DNA from: Muribaculaceae bacterium Zag1
GTDB lineage: Bacteria; Bacteroidota; Bacteroidia; Bacteroidales; Muribaculaceae
NCBI GenBank assembly: GCA_002633115.1
Contig: NWBJ01000024.1
Coordinates: 1-34,636, forward strand
Direction of reading: 5' to 3'
DNA: 34,636 bases
A program made the translations under genes and the position numbers. Each line of letters starts with the position of its first letter. Position 1 is the stretch's first letter. Of this stretch, positions 1 through 8,051 are shown piece after piece. Under the pieces are notes generated by a model. It was not told where the DNA came from. It was given only the letters and a program-made list of their open reading frames with translations, and did not search any database.

Positions 1-90
1 CGACTTTTTAAAGCGGACTCAATATAGGTGTATTGTTGGCATTTTAGGGAAGAAAAGTGGGGCAATTGGGCGTAAAATTTTCATAATCTG

Positions 91-121
91 TTTGTACATT
101 GGGGAGAAATGAGTAATTTTG
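91..121 (+). promoter_or_regulatory. Bacteroidota-type promoter for panC
   Basis: A TTTG -33 box at 91-94 is followed after exactly 19 bp by TAATTTTG at 114-121, which fits the TAnnTTTG -7 consensus of Bacteroidota primary sigma factors. If transcription starts about 4 nt past the last G, the panC leader is about 27 nt. Nothing else recognisable lies in bases 1-90. Confidence 0.75.
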
Positions 122-151
122 CGCTTGATTTTTGAATTTCATTTCTAAGAG

Positions 152-991
152 ATGGAAATAATAAGGACAATCGATGGATTGCGCGAGGCTCTGGACCAAA
201 AGCGCGCGCAAGGAAAAACCATAGGGTTAGTACCCACCATGGGCGCTCTCCATGCCGGCCATATCTCGCTGATGGAGAGAGCCAGAAAAGAGAACGATGT
301 GGTAGTGGCAAGCGTGTTTGTCAACCCTACGCAGTTCAACAACCAGCAAGACTTGCTGACCTATCCGCGCACCGAGGAGGCTGACTGCGAGAAGCTCGCA
401 GCCGCTGGCGTGGACTATGCCTTCGTGCCCTCGGTCGAGGAGATTTACCCCGAGCCTGACACTCGCCAATTCGACCTGGGTCCCGTGGCCGAGGTGATGG
501 AGGGTGCTATGCGTCCCGGCCACTTCAACGGCGTGGCCCAGATTGTAAGCAAGTTGTTCGACATGGTGCGTCCCACTCGCGCCTATTTCGGCGAGAAGGA
601 CTTCCAGCAGATCGCTGTGATCCGCCGCATGGCCGAACTCGAGGGCTTTGACCTGGAGATTGTGGCTTGCCCCATCAAGCGCGAAGACGACGGCCTGGCC
701 ATGAGCAGCCGCAATGTGCGCCTCACTCCCGAGCAGAGAGAGATAGCCCCGGCTATCCACAAGACACTCGCCTCATCGGTCGAGTGGGCCAAGGACCACA
801 CTGTTGAGGATACAATCAAATACGTGGTCGATGAAGTCAACTCTTTCCCCCACATGCAAGTAGAGTATTATCAGATTGTTGATGGCCGCTCGATGCAGCC
901 CATCACCGATTGGGCCGAAACCGACTATCCAGTGGGATGCATCACCGTGTATTGCGGCGATGTGCGCCTGATCGACAACATCAAATACTGA
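152..991 (+). CDS. panC: Pantothenate synthetase (pantoate--beta-alanine ligase)
   Basis: This cytoplasmic enzyme joins pantoate and beta-alanine with ATP through a pantoyl-adenylate intermediate, giving pantothenate for coenzyme A synthesis. The 279-residue protein has the full family layout. The nucleotide-binding HAGH motif is at residues 34-37, after VPTMGAL. GEKDFQQ is at 147-153, and the KMSKS-like AMSSRN is at 183-188. Length matches the family norm (about 280). The ATG follows a good promoter by about 30 nt, and the first residues ([14 protein letters not shown]) are typical for the family, so this start is secure. panD begins 6 bp downstream, so the beta-alanine supplier and user are almost certainly co-transcribed. 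Confidence 0.97.
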   Translation: MEIIRTIDGLREALDQKRAQGKTIGLVPTMGALHAGHISLMERARKENDVVVASVFVNPTQFNNQQDLLTYPRTEEADCEKLAAAGVDYAFVPSVEEIYPEPDTRQFDLGPVAEVMEGAMRPGHFNGVAQIVSKLFDMVRPTRAYFGEKDFQQIAVIRRMAELEGFDLEIVACPIKREDDGLAMSSRNVRLTPEQREIAPAIHKTLASSVEWAKDHTVEDTIKYVVDEVNSFPHMQVEYYQIVDGRSMQPITDWAETDYPVGCITVYCGDVRLIDNIKY

Positions 992-997
992 ACGACT

Positions 998-1366
998 ATG
1001 AATGTTGAAGTTTTGAAGTCGAAAATCCACCGGGTCACTGTCACTGAGGCATGCCTCGACTATATTGGCAGCATCACCCTCGACGAGGACCTGATGGATG
1101 CAGCCGGCATCATCCGAGGCGAGCGTGTTTACATCGTTGACAACAACAATGGCGAGCGCCTCGACACTTATGTCATACCGGGGCCAAGAGGGTCGGGCGT
1201 GGTGTGCCTCAATGGGGCAGCCGCTCGGCGCGTCCAGCCCGGCGACATCGTGATCATCATGAGCTATGCCACCATGCCTATCGACGAGGCTCGCTCATTC
1301 CAACCCCAGGTGGTATTTCCCGACACTGCCACCAACCGACTGGTTTCAAACCAGACTGCTGACTAA
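998..1366 (+). CDS. panD: Aspartate 1-decarboxylase
   Basis: PanD decarboxylates L-aspartate to beta-alanine, the co-substrate of PanC. It is made as an inactive chain that cleaves itself between Gly24 and Ser25, Ser25 becoming the pyruvoyl cofactor. The sequence shows the key residues in place: Lys9, Tyr22, the Gly24-Ser25 cleavage pair, Arg54 and Tyr58. The later stretch [17 protein letters not shown] is also typical of the family. At 122 residues it is near the usual 115-130. The ATG is 6 bp after the panC stop, consistent with an operon. The 57-bp gap to ffh holds no convincing promoter or terminator, so read-through into ffh is possible. Confidence 0.97.
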   Translation: MNVEVLKSKIHRVTVTEACLDYIGSITLDEDLMDAAGIIRGERVYIVDNNNGERLDTYVIPGPRGSGVVCLNGAAARRVQPGDIVIIMSYATMPIDEARSFQPQVVFPDTATNRLVSNQTAD

Positions 1367-1423
1367 TTAGGCCTACTGGCCGCTTTCAACCCCGAACCGT
1401 AAACAAATCGCCATTAACGTAAT

Positions 1424-2767
1424 ATGTTTGAGAACTTAACCGAACGCCTTGAACGCAGCTTTAAGATCCTAAAGGGCCAGGGCAAAATCACTGAGATAAA
1501 CGTAGCCGAGACACTCAAAGATGTGCGCCGCGCCCTGATTGAGGCCGACGTCAACTACAAGGTGGCCAAGACTTTTGTTGACACTGTCAAGCAGAAAGCC
1601 TTGGGCCAGAATGTGCTCACAGCCCTGAAGCCCAGCGAATTGATGGTGAAGATTGTTTACGATGAGCTCACCACTCTGATGGGTTCGCAAGCCGCTACGC
1701 TCGAACTTAAGGGCAAGCCGGCTGTAATCCTCATGTCGGGCCTGCAAGGCTCGGGCAAAACCACATTCTCAGGCAAGTTGGCCAAGAAGCTGAAGAGCGA
1801 ACGCGGCATGAGGCCGCTGCTTGTTGCCTGCGACGTGTACCGTCCTGCCGCTATCGACCAGCTGCAGACCCTGGCTGCCTCGATCGATGTGCCGGTATAC
1901 ACCGAGGAGGGCAACAAAAATCCCGTTGAGATTGCCAAGAATGCTATCCGCTATGCCAAGGAGAATCACAACGACCTCGTGATCGTCGATACCGCTGGTC
2001 GCTTGGCTGTCGATGAAGACATGATGAACGAAATCGAGGCCATCAAGAATGCTATCAGCCCCGATGAGACTCTGTTTGTGGTTGATGCCATGACTGGCCA
2101 AGACGCTGTGAATACTGCCAAGGCGTTCAACGATCGTCTTGACTTCAACGGCGTAGTGCTCACCAAGCTCGATGGCGACACTCGCGGCGGCGCTGCCATC
2201 TCGATCCGCACTGTGGTCGACAAGCCTATCAAATTTGTTGGCACTGGCGAGACCCTCGACGGCATCGACCTGTTCCACCCCGACCGTATGGCAGAGCGCA
2301 TCCTCGGCATGGGCGACGTCAAGACCCTGGCCGAAATGGCTCTCAAGGAATATGACGAAAAGGAGGCTCAGGCTCTGGCCGCCAAGCTGAGAAAGAACCA
2401 GTTCACATTCAACGACTTCTTGAAGCAAATCCAGCAGATCAAGAAGATGGGCAATATCAAGGACTTGGCTTCGATGATTCCCGGAGTGGGCAAGGCCATC
2501 AAGGATATGGACATCGACAACAGCGCCTTCAAGAGCATTGAGGCTATCATCTATTCGATGACTCCCTATGAGCGCGAGCACCCTGACATCATCAAAGGCA
2601 CACGCGCACAGCGCATCGCCAAGGGTTCGGGCACTACGCTGCAGGAGGTCAACCGCCTGATCAAGCAGTTTGCAGAGACCCGCAAGATGATGCAAATGGC
2701 TTCGTCGGTCAAGAATCCCATGAAGATGATGAACCAGATGAAACAAATGAAAGGACGCCGTCGCTGA
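1424..2767 (+). CDS. ffh: Signal recognition particle protein Ffh (SRP54)
   Basis: Ffh is the GTPase of the bacterial signal recognition particle. It binds 4.5S RNA and signal sequences and, with FtsY, targets nascent membrane proteins to the translocon. The N domain occupies about residues 1-90. The G domain carries the P-loop GLQGSGKTT at 106-114, DTAGR near 188 and TKLDGD near 247. The methionine-rich M domain runs from about 300 to the end and finishes with a Met/Lys-rich tail (MMNQMKQMKGRRR). Length (447) is normal. The stop codon runs straight into a period-7 repeat that fills the gap to folD. Confidence 0.97.
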   Translation: MFENLTERLERSFKILKGQGKITEINVAETLKDVRRALIEADVNYKVAKTFVDTVKQKALGQNVLTALKPSELMVKIVYDELTTLMGSQAATLELKGKPAVILMSGLQGSGKTTFSGKLAKKLKSERGMRPLLVACDVYRPAAIDQLQTLAASIDVPVYTEEGNKNPVEIAKNAIRYAKENHNDLVIVDTAGRLAVDEDMMNEIEAIKNAISPDETLFVVDAMTGQDAVNTAKAFNDRLDFNGVVLTKLDGDTRGGAAISIRTVVDKPIKFVGTGETLDGIDLFHPDRMAERILGMGDVKTLAEMALKEYDEKEAQALAAKLRKNQFTFNDFLKQIQQIKKMGNIKDLASMIPGVGKAIKDMDIDNSAFKSIEAIIYSMTPYEREHPDIIKGTRAQRIAKGSGTTLQEVNRLIKQFAETRKMMQMASSVKNPMKMMNQMKQMKGRRR

Positions 2768-2809
2768 GTAATAAGGAATGAGTAATAAGTAATGAGTAAT
2801 AAGTAACGA
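2768..2809 (+). repeat. Period-7 tandem repeat between ffh and folD
   Basis: Six heptamers follow the ffh stop without a break: GTAATAA, GGAATGA, GTAATAA, GTAATGA, GTAATAA, GTAACGA. The ffh stop (TGA at 2765-2767) is in phase with the TGA-ending units. The array ends 5 bp before the folD ATG. It fits the GTNAANA pattern shared with the arrays at 24082 and 25824. Confidence 0.9.
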
Positions 2810-2814
2810 GGGAA

Positions 2815-3693
2815 ATGCAACTTATTGACGGAAAGAAAGTATCTGCAGAGATAAAGGCAGAGATTGCCGCCGAGGTTGAGGCCATGGTGGCGAGAGGCGA
2901 AAAGCGTCCCCACTTGGCCGCCATTCTGGTGGGCCATGACGGTGGCAGCGAGACTTATGTCGCCAACAAGGTTAAGGCTTGCGGCGAGTGCGGCTTCAAG
3001 TCCACTCTGATTAGATTTGAAGACGATATCACCGAGGATGCGCTTTTGCAAGCAGTCGACCAGCTCAACGATGACCCCGATGTTGACGGATTTATCGTGC
3101 AACTGCCTCTGCCCAAGCATATCTCTGAGCAGAAGGTGATTGAGGCGATTGACCCCAACAAGGATGTTGATGGCTTCCACCCCACCAATGTCGGGCGCAT
3201 GGCCACGGGCCTTGAAGGGTTTGTTTCGGCTACCCCAGCCGGCATTCTCGACCTTTTCGCTCGTTACAACATAGATACAAAGGGCAAGCATTGCGTGGTG
3301 CTGGGACGCAGCAACATAGTGGGGCGCCCGATGGCCGAATTGATGATGCAAAAGCGCACATCTGGCAACTGCACTGTCACCGTGTGCCACAGCGCTACGC
3401 CCAACATACCCGAGATTACTCGCACGGCCGATATTATCATAGCCGCTTTGGGTTCGCCCAAATTTGTCAAGGCCGATATGGTCAAGGATGGGGCAGTGGT
3501 GATTGATGTTGGCACCACCCGCGTGCCTGATGCCACGCGCAAGTCGGGATTCAAGCTTACTGGCGATGTCGATTTTGACAATGTGGCTCCCAAGTGCAGT
3601 TGGATTACTCCAGTGCCGGGAGGCGTTGGCCCGATGACCATCGTGTCGCTGATGAAGAATACTCTGCTTGCCGCCAAAAGGCGCGCCCGCTAA
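2815..3693 (+). CDS. folD: Bifunctional methylenetetrahydrofolate dehydrogenase / methenyltetrahydrofolate cyclohydrolase
   Basis: FolD interconverts 5,10-methylene-, 5,10-methenyl- and 10-formyl-tetrahydrofolate in the cytoplasm, feeding purine and formyl-Met synthesis. The 292-residue protein has the catalytic YxxxK pair (Tyr48, Lys52 within [12 protein letters not shown]). It also has the folate-pocket stretch VQLPLPKH near 96-103, [11 protein letters not shown] near 117-127 and the nucleotide-binding loop GRSNIVGRP near 163. [10 protein letters not shown] lies near 262-271. Length is normal (about 285-295). The start is the ATG that ends the preceding repeat spacer. The stop codon overlaps the ATG of the next gene (TAATG), implying translational coupling. 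Confidence 0.97.
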   Translation: MQLIDGKKVSAEIKAEIAAEVEAMVARGEKRPHLAAILVGHDGGSETYVANKVKACGECGFKSTLIRFEDDITEDALLQAVDQLNDDPDVDGFIVQLPLPKHISEQKVIEAIDPNKDVDGFHPTNVGRMATGLEGFVSATPAGILDLFARYNIDTKGKHCVVLGRSNIVGRPMAELMMQKRTSGNCTVTVCHSATPNIPEITRTADIIIAALGSPKFVKADMVKDGAVVIDVGTTRVPDATRKSGFKLTGDVDFDNVAPKCSWITPVPGGVGPMTIVSLMKNTLLAAKRRAR

Positions 3694-4751
3694 TGTTAGT
3701 AGCCCTAGCTTTCAGCTTTTTCGCCGCCCTATATGCCCAATTGTTTGGGCCCCAGGAGGCTACCTTGGTGTTTGCTGGCGATGCCATGATGCACCAAGGG
3801 CAGATTGATGCGGCTCGGCGTGCTGATGGCACTTACGACTACTCAGGATATTTCGCTGCAATACAGCCACTGGTGAGCGGTGCTGACTATGCAGTGGTCA
3901 ACCTCGAAACCCCGCTGGGCGGACGCCCGTATGCGGGGTATCCTTGTTTTTGCGCCCCTGACTCGTATGCTCAGGAGTTGGCCGACACGGGCTTTGACCT
4001 CTTCCTCACAGCCAATAATCATACTCTCGACCGCCATGCGCGTGGGCTGAGGCGCACTGTGGATGTGCTTCGTGGCATGGGGGTGGACCAAGTTGGCACA
4101 TATCGCAACGAGGAGCAGCGCGATTCGGTGCTGCCGTTGCTGAGGGACATTCGCGGATTCAAGGTGGGATTTCTCAATTACACTTACGGCACCAATGGCA
4201 TCGAGCCTCGCGATGGGGTGGTGGTCGACTATATTAACAAGGACAGAATTCATCGCGACGTAGCCGCGACCCGCGAGGCCGGAGCCGAGATTGTGTGCGT
4301 AGCCATCCATTGGGGTGATGAGTACAAGTTGCTGCCCAATGCCTCGCAGCGAGCCATGGCGGATTTCTTGGTGAGCCAGGGCGTTGACCTGGTGATTGGG
4401 GGCCATCCCCATGTGATACAGCCAATGGAGATGCGTCAGCGCTCTGATGGCCGCAATGCGCTGGTGGTGTATTCTCTCGGCAATCTTATCTCCAATATGA
4501 AGACGCGCGACACTCGCGGCGGCGCCCTCGTCAAGGTTTGGCTCGGGCGCGACAGCGTAGGCGCAGCCCAGGTCGATTCTGCAGCCTACCGTCTGGTCTT
4601 CACCGAGGCCCCGGCCCAAGGCATCCGCAACTACCGCCTCGTTGACGTTGACAGCTGCCAATCCTCCTGGCGCTCCCACTGCTCCTCCTTCGCCAACGCC
4701 GCCCGCGCCATCTTCCACTCCCACAACCACGGCGTCAAGGAACTAAAGTGA
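3693..4751 (+). CDS. CapA-family metallophosphatase-like protein
   Basis: The 352-residue product belongs to the CapA/YwtB (PGA_cap) family, which has a calcineurin-like phosphoesterase fold. Visible motifs are FAGDAMMH (about 27-34), NLETPL, TANNHTLD (about 106-113), HWGDE near 206 and GGHPH near 236; these supply the usual Asp, Asn and His metal ligands. The first 20 residues are hydrophobic, so it is probably exported or membrane-anchored. I chose the ATG at 3693 because it overlaps the folD stop (TAATG); longer readings of this frame would lie inside folD. In Bacillus, CapA takes part in poly-gamma-glutamate capsule production, but no capB/capC partners are seen here, so its substrate is unknown. 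Confidence 0.85.
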   Translation: MLVALAFSFFAALYAQLFGPQEATLVFAGDAMMHQGQIDAARRADGTYDYSGYFAAIQPLVSGADYAVVNLETPLGGRPYAGYPCFCAPDSYAQELADTGFDLFLTANNHTLDRHARGLRRTVDVLRGMGVDQVGTYRNEEQRDSVLPLLRDIRGFKVGFLNYTYGTNGIEPRDGVVVDYINKDRIHRDVAATREAGAEIVCVAIHWGDEYKLLPNASQRAMADFLVSQGVDLVIGGHPHVIQPMEMRQRSDGRNALVVYSLGNLISNMKTRDTRGGALVKVWLGRDSVGAAQVDSAAYRLVFTEAPAQGIRNYRLVDVDSCQSSWRSHCSSFANAARAIFHSHNHGVKELK

Positions 4752-4772
4752 AAAATCAAGCTATAGCTTTTA

Positions 4773-5259
4773 ATGTGGCTAGTCTCTAAGTATATTCAGA
4801 TGAATTTTGAGGGTCTGAAGGAGGACATTATCTTTATGCTCGGTGGAGGCAAATGTGCCGTAGATTATACCAAATTTAGTAATGAGCTTAATAATCTTAA
4901 GTCAAAGGATGATGTCTTGACTTTGTTAATCCATCTTGGATATTTGGCTTATGATCCCTCAGATAAAAAATGCTATTTGCCAAATCTTGAGGTGCGAGAA
5001 GAAATGTTTCATGCAGTAGAAGATGTGAAATGGACCGAGGTAATTAAGTCCATTCATTCCTCGCAAAAATGTTGACAAGCCTGCCATTGTTGTAGAACTC
5101 AAATACAACCATAGCGCTGAAACAGCCCTCGACCAAATCAAAGAGAAAGATTATCCAGACGTACTTAAAGAATACGCAGGTGAAATCATCTTGGTTGGCA
5201 TCAACTATGACAAAGAAACTAAATCCCATGATTGTCTGATCGAAAGAATGAAGAAATGA
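4773..5259 (+). pseudogene. Remnant of an AAA-ATPase / PD-(D/E)XK nuclease family gene
   Basis: Two pieces in different frames match one family (AAA-ATPase_like plus PDDEXK_9), common in many copies in Bacteroidales. The first piece (4773-5075, 100 residues) contains FEGLKEDIIFMLGGGK and TLLIHLGYLAYD, the region linking the ATPase to the nuclease. The second (5068-5259, +1 frame) contains PAIVVELKYNHSAE, QIKEKDYPDVLKEYAG and ILVGINYDKETK, the end of the nuclease domain with its ExK pair. The whole ATPase is absent. So is about 100 residues between the pieces, including the first catalytic Asp. The stretch is clearly A+T-richer than its neighbours. The family assignment comes from remembered sequence patterns, not a search. 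Confidence 0.85.
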
Positions 5260-5310
5260 ATCGATTCCTTATAGTAATTCTGAAGGGTCGCCAAAGGATG
5301 GCATAGGCCA

Positions 5311-5359
5311 TGGCAAACCACAGCCAATGGAGTGAAGCGAAATTGACTGGGGTTTGCCA
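5311..5359. repeat. Long imperfect inverted repeat (18-bp arms)
   Basis: The left arm 5311-5328 and right arm 5342-5359 pair at 16 of 18 positions, with a 13-nt loop (GGAGTGAAGCGAA). The outer nine bases (TGGCAAACC/GGTTTGCCA) match perfectly. A second small hairpin, CGCCTC-TCC-GAGGCG, lies at 5365-5379. There is no T-tract, so it is not an ordinary terminator. It could be a dispersed intergenic repeat or a structured leader or tail RNA. Apart from this pair and the -7 box at 5462, the gap 5260-5501 shows nothing recognisable. Confidence 0.75.
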
Positions 5360-5461
5360 GATATCGCCTCTCCGAGGCGTTTAGAGAATGGAATATTACC
5401 CCAGAAAGGTGAAATAATGCAAAATTTTTGGGAGAAAATTAAAAAAGACGGAAAATATGCT

Positions 5462-5469
5462 TAACTTTG
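5462..5469 (+). promoter_or_regulatory. -7 promoter box for the first polysaccharide cassette
   Basis: TAACTTTG matches TAnnTTTG. No clear TTTG -33 box lies 19 bp upstream: the nearest TTTG, at 5427-5430, is 31 bp away. The promoter is therefore either weak or helped by another factor. The implied leader before the ATG at 5502 is about 29 nt. Confidence 0.5.
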
Positions 5470-5501
5470 TGGAGTGATATCACCGCTTATGCTTGATTTC
5501 G

Positions 5502-6317
5502 ATGCATTGGGAGCCTGAAAGGCATGATTCACCTCTTAAAATAAAGTCCTATCGACGCTGGATAGCCATCGGATTAGTGTGCTTGTGCGTGCTGTTGCTT
5601 GCGGGCTGCGGTTCGCCCAAGAAGGTGGTATATATGCAGGATGCCCAACCTGCGCAACCCATTGAGATGGCTGTGGACCAACCGATTAGGCTGAAGCAAG
5701 GCGACCGGTTGAGCATCACCGTGCATAGCCGCGATGAGGAATTGTCGAGGATTTTCAACATACAGAGCGCGCACAGCCGCGAACCCATGAAATACACAGT
5801 GGACAGGAATGGCCAGATCGATTTCCCGACCTTGGGACTGGTGTCAGTCGAGGGACTGACACGCGAAGAAGTGGCCAATACCGTGAAATATGGACTGATT
5901 TCGTCGCGCATGGTCAGAGACCCGGTGGTGATGGTGGAATTTCACGATATGGGCATCTCGGTGCTTGGCGAGGTGAATCAGCCGGGCTGGAAAGCCATAG
6001 AAAAAGATCAGATGACCCTATTGGAAGCCCTGGCTCGCAGCGGCGACCTCACTATCAATGGTCGGCGCGACAACGTGATGGTAGTCAGGCACATTGATGG
6101 CGACCAGCACACTTATCGCATTGACCTCACTGATGGAGGATCGCTGTATGCCTCGCCAGCCTATTACTTGCAGTCGGGAGATGTGGTGTATGTAGAACCA
6201 AATATGACACGCATTAATCAGTCGACACCCAATGGCAACAACCTGCGCACCCCGGCCTTCTGGATATCCATTGCGTCGTTTGCCATGACGCTGGTGGTGT
6301 TCTTTACCTCGAAATGA
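5502..6317 (+). CDS. Wza-type polysaccharide export lipoprotein (first copy)
   Basis: Wza-family proteins form the outer-membrane channel, through the periplasm, for capsule or exopolysaccharide. The protein has a lipoprotein signal ending LLLAGC (lipidated Cys36 from the ATG at 5502). A poly-export domain follows (RLKQGDRLSITV, DRNGQIDFPTLG, GLTREEV), then one SLBB-like domain (GISVLGEVNQPG, LEALARSGDL) and a C-terminal hydrophobic helix near 245-265, the usual Bacteroidota arrangement. A TTG at 5493 in the same frame could also start it, but the ATG is preferred. It is clearly paralogous to the gene at 12141, sharing GLTREE, DPVV and SLYASP-like stretches. The Wzc-like partner begins 15 bp downstream. 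Confidence 0.9.
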   Translation: MHWEPERHDSPLKIKSYRRWIAIGLVCLCVLLLAGCGSPKKVVYMQDAQPAQPIEMAVDQPIRLKQGDRLSITVHSRDEELSRIFNIQSAHSREPMKYTVDRNGQIDFPTLGLVSVEGLTREEVANTVKYGLISSRMVRDPVVMVEFHDMGISVLGEVNQPGWKAIEKDQMTLLEALARSGDLTINGRRDNVMVVRHIDGDQHTYRIDLTDGGSLYASPAYYLQSGDVVYVEPNMTRINQSTPNGNNLRTPAFWISIASFAMTLVVFFTSK

Positions 6318-6332
6318 GGTCAGATTGCGCTT

Positions 6333-8030
6333 ATGGAAAAACGGTTAAGAAAACTAATGCAAAGATGTCTCAGGCGATGGCCTTGGTTCTTGATTTCACT
6401 GGCGATTTGCATAGTCGCAACACTAATTTATCTGAAAGTGACTCCTGCCGAATATGTTTCGACATCCTCGATCCGCATAGATGATGGTAAGGCAGCCAGC
6501 TCATCTATTCTGCCAGAGGTAGGACTGAGTGCTACGGTCAACTTGGCAAATGAGGTACAATCGCTCCGAAGCCTGGAATTAATCCAAGAAGTAGTGACGC
6601 AGTGCTGCGATTCAGACAGCGTTTACTTTACACCCCATAAGGTAAGAACGAGGTTGAAGGCAGATCAAAGACATCGCACTTCATCAATTGTAGACCTAGC
6701 TTATGCTGATACTGATCCAATGAGGGCTCAGAAAGTACTCAAAGTGTTGATAGAGGTTTACGAAGCCAAAAAGTTGGCCGAACGCCAGAGCATATTGGCT
6801 TACGCTAATGATTTTTTGACTCGGCGCATCGAGGTGCTTCAATCTGAATTGGCAGCTATCGATGTTGACATAGCTAGGTACAAATCTGATAATCTGGTGC
6901 TTGATGCCGAGAAATATGGAGCGATAGCCACAGCTTCGGCTATTGAGGCGCAGAGGCATCTCGATGACATCGCTCATCAGATAGAACTGGTGTCTTATGT
7001 GAGACGATATGTACAAGACAATAACCACCGATTGTTGCCCACTGTGACAGGCATAGAGAATGTCTCAATCCAGCAGTTGATGGCATCGTACAACGAGGTG
7101 ATGATTCGGTGCAACTCCAAGCTCGCACATTCCTCAGAACAGAATCCTCTCGTCATCGATCTGGAGGAAGAATTAGAGGCACTGCGTCAATCTATTGATG
7201 AATCGCTGGGAAATGAGATTTCGCGACTGCAACTGCAATGCGAAAAAGAGGAAACAGTTCTCGCCTTGGCTCAGTCAAGGATTTCTCAAAGTCCCATACA
7301 ATCGCAATACCTTCTGTCAGTTGGCAGGGAGCAAAAGGTGAAGGAGAATCTATTCCTGTATCTGTTGCAGAAAAAAGAAGAGAGTCAGTTGTCCGAGGCA
7401 CTAAGCGGGCGCCATGCTTTAGTGATAGAGCCGCCGTCGGTGGGGGTGGATACCAGTCGAGCCAACCAGTGGCGCCTGTGGTTATTGGCGATAGCCGTTG
7501 GGTTAATACTGCCTTTAATAGCAGTCTATGTGGATTTGCTGATTGACCCTACAGTACAGGACATTTCTGATATGGAAGGGCGAAACCTTAAAATTCTTGG
7601 TGAGATAAGTGAGAAGATGGGAGAAGAAGAATTAAAGCTATTGGCTCATGATTTGACTCTCTTTATGAAGAATAATGTGCAAGGCAAAGCCGTATTGATT
7701 GCTTCGGCAGAGGAAAGCAGAGAACAAGAAAGACTTAAGAATGGCCTTGGCAAAGCTTTGCCCCTCATTGGCACAAGCGCAGATGTCATACCGACTGGAA
7801 AGGTGCCTCCATATCGCATCGTGCTCCAAAAGGGTTTGGTGCTCTATTCTGCTGACAAAGCCGAGTGCAGAGTGGACGCCGCTCTGATGGCGCGGTTTGT
7901 CGAAGCTACGGTATTTGTAATTACCGAGGGAAAGACGCGTCGCAGTGCATTGGATAAAATTGCTCAGTGGACATCCTCGGGCAGATTTCCCAATGTGGCC
8001 ATAGTGGTAATCAAAAGGAGAGCATTTTGA
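6333..8030 (+). CDS. Wzc/Wzz-like chain-length protein with degenerate kinase domain
   Basis: The 565-residue inner-membrane protein has the Wzz layout. There is a helix at about 17-37, a long coiled-coil periplasmic region, the QYLLSVGREQKVKENLFLYL segment typical of Bacteroidota Wzc proteins, and a second helix at about 380-402. The cytoplasmic tail (about 415-565) lines up in position with the tyrosine-kinase domain of the homologue at 13002. It has no Walker A loop: where GSGKT should be it reads VLIASAEESREQERLKNG. It also lacks Walker A', the DCPP Walker B and the Tyr-rich tail. It is therefore probably a pseudokinase or pure chain-length regulator. Base composition is more A+T-rich than that of the second copy. 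No frameshift is seen. Confidence 0.85.
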   Translation: MEKRLRKLMQRCLRRWPWFLISLAICIVATLIYLKVTPAEYVSTSSIRIDDGKAASSSILPEVGLSATVNLANEVQSLRSLELIQEVVTQCCDSDSVYFTPHKVRTRLKADQRHRTSSIVDLAYADTDPMRAQKVLKVLIEVYEAKKLAERQSILAYANDFLTRRIEVLQSELAAIDVDIARYKSDNLVLDAEKYGAIATASAIEAQRHLDDIAHQIELVSYVRRYVQDNNHRLLPTVTGIENVSIQQLMASYNEVMIRCNSKLAHSSEQNPLVIDLEEELEALRQSIDESLGNEISRLQLQCEKEETVLALAQSRISQSPIQSQYLLSVGREQKVKENLFLYLLQKKEESQLSEALSGRHALVIEPPSVGVDTSRANQWRLWLLAIAVGLILPLIAVYVDLLIDPTVQDISDMEGRNLKILGEISEKMGEEELKLLAHDLTLFMKNNVQGKAVLIASAEESREQERLKNGLGKALPLIGTSADVIPTGKVPPYRIVLQKGLVLYSADKAECRVDAALMARFVEATVFVITEGKTRRSALDKIAQWTSSGRFPNVAIVVIKRRAF

Positions 8031-8051
8031 TGATAACCTGGGCTTTTGTCT

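Noticed and set aside
1423-1430. TATGTTTG resembling a -7 box at ffh
   Set aside because: It contains the ffh start codon itself, so a transcript from it would begin inside the gene; the ATG context is by chance.
1769-2746. Long minus-strand open frame (325 codons) opposite ffh
   Set aside because: It mirrors the ffh coding strand, is His/Asp/Leu-rich with no domain, and has no promoter; it is a composition shadow.
3594-3692. Longer N-terminus for the CapA-like protein
   Set aside because: It would lie wholly inside folD in another frame; the ATG overlapping the folD stop gives a hydrophobic N-terminus and normal length.
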